DNA from: Oribacterium sp. C9
GTDB taxonomy: Bacteria > Bacillota > Clostridia > Lachnospirales > Lachnospiraceae
Assembly (NCBI RefSeq): GCF_002007235.1
Contig: NZ_MUHW01000009.1
Span: 62,001 to 126,000, forward strand
Reading direction: 5' to 3'
Length of the DNA: 64,000 nt
This document shows positions 61,135-64,000 of the stretch, one piece after another (within the stretch, counting starts at the first letter, position 1; the number at the start of each line of letters is the position of its first letter). The notes below the pieces were generated by a model that was not told the DNA's origin, made no database searches, and was given only the letters and a program-made list of their open reading frames with translations. A program made the position numbers and the translations under genes.

Positions 61135-62274
61135 ATGATCTTAGAGTTAGAACAATACAAATTTGAACTTAACGGCAAAGAGCAGTCACTTAAGGATCTC
61201 GGCGCATCTCTTGACCTTGAGAACAAGAAGAAGAGAATCGTTGAGCTTGACCGTATGATGGAAGAGCCAAACTTCTGGACAGACCCTGAGTCTGCCAACA
61301 AGTATTCTACAGAAGCACGCCGTCTCAAGGATGACGTAAAGGCTTACGAGGAGCTCACTCAGGCTTATGAGGATATCGGAGCACTCATCGAGATGGCAGA
61401 GGAAGAGGATGATATGGACAGTGTAGTCGAAGCAAAGGAAATGCTTGACGACTTCACAGCAAAGCTTGATGCCATGTCTACGAGACTCCTTCTTTCAGGT
61501 GAGTACGACAACATGAACGCTATTCTTCGTCTCAATGCCGGTGCCGGTGGAACAGAGTCCAACGACTGGGCAGGCATGCTTTACCGTATGTTCACAAGAT
61601 GGGCAGAGCGCCACGGTTTCACATACAAAATTCTCGATTACCTCGAGGGTGATGAAGCCGGAATCAAGTCAGCCACCATCGAGATCGACGGTCAGTACGC
61701 ATACGGATATCTCCGTTCCGAGGCAGGTATCCACAGACTTGTACGTATTTCTCCGTTCAATGCTCAGGGCAAGAGACAGACATCCTTCGTTTCATGTGAT
61801 GTCATGCCTGATATCGAGACTGATATCGACATCGAGGTTCGTCCTGAAGACATCAAGATGGAAGTTTTCCGTGCATCCGGTGCCGGTGGACAGCACATCA
61901 ACAAGACTTCATCAGCTGTTCGTCTCATCCATATCCCGACAGGTATAGTAGTTGCCTGTCAGGAGGAGCGTTCACAGGTTCAGAACAGAGCAAAGGCCAT
62001 GCAGATGCTGAAGGCCAGACTCTACCTCAAGGAGAAGGCAGAGCAGGATGAAAAGATCGCCGGTATCCGTGGTGAGGTGAAGGACAACGGTTGGGGTTCC
62101 CAGATCCGTTCTTACGTTCTTCAGCCATACCGCATGGTAAAGGATCTTCGTTCCGGTGAGCAGTCTTCCAATACAGACGCTGTTCTCGACGGTGATATCG
62201 ATCGTTTCATCACTGCTTACCTCAAGTGGATGCAGCTCGGCTGTCCTGACAGAAGAGTTCAGGGTGATGACTGA
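61135..62274 (+). CDS. prfB: peptide chain release factor 2
   Basis: A 379-residue RF2 that ends translation at UGA and UAA. The stop-reading tripeptide SPF is in RISPFNAQGKRQ, and the catalytic GGQ in GAGGQHINKTSSAVR. The usual prfB programmed +1 frameshift near codon 25 is absent: the N-terminal MILELEQYKFELNGKEQSLK continues in one frame without the internal UGA. AAGGAAT precedes ATG 61135, and an extended -10 TATAAT lies at 61039-61044. Confidence 0.96.
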   Translation: MILELEQYKFELNGKEQSLKDLGASLDLENKKKRIVELDRMMEEPNFWTDPESANKYSTEARRLKDDVKAYEELTQAYEDIGALIEMAEEEDDMDSVVEAKEMLDDFTAKLDAMSTRLLLSGEYDNMNAILRLNAGAGGTESNDWAGMLYRMFTRWAERHGFTYKILDYLEGDEAGIKSATIEIDGQYAYGYLRSEAGIHRLVRISPFNAQGKRQTSFVSCDVMPDIETDIDIEVRPEDIKMEVFRASGAGGQHINKTSSAVRLIHIPTGIVVACQEERSQVQNRAKAMQMLKARLYLKEKAEQDEKIAGIRGEVKDNGWGSQIRSYVLQPYRMVKDLRSGEQSSNTDAVLDGDIDRFITAYLKWMQLGCPDRRVQGDD

Positions 62275-62285
62275 TTGAATCTCTA

Positions 62286-62321
62286 AGCGACACATTTATC
62301 CGTTGAGGAGTAAGTGTCGCT
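62286..62321 (+). other. hairpin between prfB and the ACT-domain gene
   Basis: AGCGACAC and GTGTCGCT form a perfect 8-bp stem around a 20-base loop, followed by TATATTACTT. It may be a weak terminator or a leader element. Confidence 0.55.
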
Positions 62322-62345
62322 ATATTACTTACTTGGAGGCTTCAA

Positions 62346-62801
62346 ATGAATAGCGAATCCGATTATTTTGTTGTCAGAACAAAGGCATTACCTACAGTTT
62401 TGAAAAAAGTTGTGGAAGTAAAAAGCTTGCTTGAATCGGAAAAAGGTATTTCCATTGCAGAAGCAACCGAAAGAGCCGGCATTTCCCGAAGCTCTTTTTA
62501 CAAATATAAAGATGACATTTTTCCGTTTTATGACAGCACAAAGGGAAAGACTGTAACCCTGGTTATACAGATGCGTGACGAGCTGGGATATCTCTCCAAG
62601 ATCTGTTCGAAGATATCCGAGTATATGGCCAACATCCTCACCATTCATCAGTCTATCCCTATAAACTCCATAGTAACATTAACAGTATCTATCGAAGTTC
62701 GTGAAGATACTTCCGACATCAATACCATGATTCGAGAGATCGAAGAGTGGCCAAACATACAATATGTAAAGATTTTATCTCAGGAAAATATTCCCGGATA
62801 A
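62346..62801 (+). CDS. pheB: ACT-domain protein (PheB/UPF0735 type)
   Basis: A 151-residue protein with an N-terminal helix-turn-helix-like segment (about 35-60: ISIAEATERAGISRSSFYKYKDDIFPF) and a C-terminal ACT domain (about 68-145: GKTVTLVIQMRDELGYLSKICSKISE...). ACT domains bind amino acids to regulate enzymes or genes. In Firmicutes this family sits just before homoserine dehydrogenase, as here (21-base gap), so it probably senses an aspartate- or aromatic-family amino acid. GGAGG precedes ATG 62346. Confidence 0.9.
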   Translation: MNSESDYFVVRTKALPTVLKKVVEVKSLLESEKGISIAEATERAGISRSSFYKYKDDIFPFYDSTKGKTVTLVIQMRDELGYLSKICSKISEYMANILTIHQSIPINSIVTLTVSIEVREDTSDINTMIREIEEWPNIQYVKILSQENIPG

Positions 62802-62822
62802 AAGTCAGAAAGGAAGTAAGCT

Positions 62823-64000
62823 ATGAAAGTCGCAATTATGGGATACGGCACTATCGGTTCAGGTGTTGCTGAGGTTCTCAGGGTAAATCAGGATCAGCTC
62901 CAGAAAAAAGTGGGCGAACCTGTAACCCTCAAATATGTTTTGGATATAAGAGACTCTATACCTGAGGACGCCGACAAGCTCATCAATGATTTTTCCATCA
63001 TCGAAAATGATGAAGAAGTCAAGCTGGTGGTAGAGACCATGGGAGGCATACACCCTGCCTATGAGTTCGTAAAGGCATGCCTCGAAAAGGGCAAGCATGT
63101 TGTCACTTCAAACAAGGCTCTGGTTGATGCTTTTGGCTCAAAGCTCATCAGTATCGCGAAAGAGCATCATTGCAACTTTTATTTCGAAGCTTCCGTTGGC
63201 GGTGGTATACCTGTTATCCGCACCATATATCACAATTATGCCGGAGAAAACCTCACAGAGATAACCGGCATCATGAACGGTACTACAAACTTTATCCTCA
63301 CAGATATGAGAGAGAAGGGGACTGACTTTGATGAGGTACTGGCGGAAGCACAGCGCCTCGGTTATGCAGAGCGTGACCCGTCCTCCGACATTGACGGTTT
63401 CGACACTTCCAGAAAGACCGCCATCCTCCTCAGTATGGCATCAGGAAGCCGCTGCAGACATGAGGATATATACACTGAGGGTATCCGCGGCATTTCAAAA
63501 CTTGATTTTGATTATGCCCGGGCGTTGGGTATGACCATAAAGCTTTTGGGTTCTGTACAGCAGGTGGAAGATAAGTATTTTGCCTACGTAGTACCTATGG
63601 TGATCCCAAAATCTGATCCGCTTTTCAGTGTTGACGGCGTTTTCAATGGAATCAGGATCGTAGGAAACTGCCTCGGAACCACCATGCTTTACGGAATGGG
63701 CGCCGGCAAGCTTCCTACAGCCAGTGCAGTAGTATCCGATATCATCGCAGCCGTGCGTCACCAGAATGAGTTCCAGGGCATCGGCTGGTCAGAAAAGATG
63801 CTGGAGATCGAACCTATGGGTTCCAATGCTTTCACTTACTTGCTTCGTGTAGAGGGAACCTGTGAAGAAATAAAGGATGACCTGAGGGAATACTTCCTTG
63901 ATGATTCAGAGCTTGACCCTATAGTTCTGAACGGCAGGACCGATGAGTTCGCATTCCTTACAGACGTAATGTTCGAAAGTGACTTCCTTGCTAACCTGAA
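62823..64000 (+). CDS. hom: homoserine dehydrogenase (cut by window end)
   Basis: The first 392 codons of homoserine dehydrogenase, which reduces aspartate semialdehyde to homoserine on the way to threonine and methionine. The NAD(P) motif is GYGTIGSGV (7-15); VVTSNKALV, GGGIPVIRTI, IMNGTTNFIL, AERDPSSDIDG and the catalytic region KTAILLSMASG are conserved. The C-terminal part enters the ACT regulatory domain (TYLLRVEGTCEEIKDDL) and runs off the window. GGAAG precedes ATG 62823. Homoserine also feeds cystathionine synthesis, linking it to the sulfur genes upstream. Confidence 0.96.
   Translation, partial: MKVAIMGYGTIGSGVAEVLRVNQDQLQKKVGEPVTLKYVLDIRDSIPEDADKLINDFSIIENDEEVKLVVETMGGIHPAYEFVKACLEKGKHVVTSNKALVDAFGSKLISIAKEHHCNFYFEASVGGGIPVIRTIYHNYAGENLTEITGIMNGTTNFILTDMREKGTDFDEVLAEAQRLGYAERDPSSDIDGFDTSRKTAILLSMASGSRCRHEDIYTEGIRGISKLDFDYARALGMTIKLLGSVQQVEDKYFAYVVPMVIPKSDPLFSVDGVFNGIRIVGNCLGTTMLYGMGAGKLPTASAVVSDIIAAVRHQNEFQGIGWSEKMLEIEPMGSNAFTYLLRVEGTCEEIKDDLREYFLDDSELDPIVLNGRTDEFAFLTDVMFESDFLANL

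Overview
The window looks like a chromosomal segment of a flagellated, saccharolytic, anaerobic Firmicute of the Lachnospiraceae (Butyrivibrio or Pseudobutyrivibrio type). The reasons are the mid-range base composition, strong AGGAGG ribosome sites, many lipoproteins with Ala/Thr/Ser/Glu linkers, YesM/YesN-type two-component control of a sugar importer, a receiver-SARP response regulator, and the order secA, prfB, ACT-domain protein, homoserine dehydrogenase. The assignment is by family and style, not by a database search. No rRNA, tRNA, phage, insertion sequence or CRISPR array was found.

Layout. (1) 1-6500: deoC on the minus strand, an AIM24-family protein, and a motility patch (YjfB-like small protein, FIST sensor, soluble chemoreceptor) with two flagellar-sigma-like -10 boxes, then a DUF3298-type lipoprotein. 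(2) 6600-15600: a carbohydrate-binding-like protein and a heparinase II/III-like protein behind a possible terminator/antiterminator, an unrecognised 501-residue protein, an exported GH13 glucosidase, and a LytS-like kinase with a receiver-SARP regulator. (3) 15900-23850: three tandem YtcJ-like amidohydrolases and two DUF3089 hydrolases (one cytoplasmic, one lipoprotein) flanking a histidine phosphatase. (4) 23900-36650: a glucuronide/glycosaminoglycan locus with YesN/YesM, a sugar ABC importer, GH88, GH2 beta-glucuronidase, a DUF2264 protein and a DNA-deoxyinosine glycosylase. The two permease genes are separated by three tandem ~83-bp structured repeats. (5) 36800-39000: a 45-residue solute-binding-protein remnant, an ABC ATPase with an extra C-terminal kinase-ATPase-like domain, and a U32-like protein. 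(6) 39020-53910: an organosulfur island. It has an amino-acid ABC importer with two binding proteins, three glutathionyl-hydroquinone-reductase-like proteins, an M20 hydrolase, a GNAT acetyltransferase, two CysK paralogues, a MalY/PatB-type C-S lyase, a cystathionine gamma-lyase/synthase-type enzyme and a LysR regulator. (7) 54000-64000: an SDR, two cell-wall hydrolases, hpf, secA, prfB, an ACT protein and the start of hom.

The island in (6) is the best candidate for an undescribed system. A 16-bp dyad close to CTATAYCCACCYATAA occurs four times, each time 7 bp before a -10-like element and ahead of a transporter or cysteine-synthase gene. The three GHR-like proteins keep the CPWA-type cysteine region, with one variant, but have replaced the usual glutathione-binding ESSEI segment by NNDY-H/F-x-x-T. 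I infer an anaerobic pathway that imports S-conjugated or disulfide-linked cysteine compounds, opens them with a thiol other than glutathione, and recaptures the sulfur through CysK, PatB and gamma-lyase enzymes. The operator copies and residue changes are visible in the sequence; the chemistry is inference.
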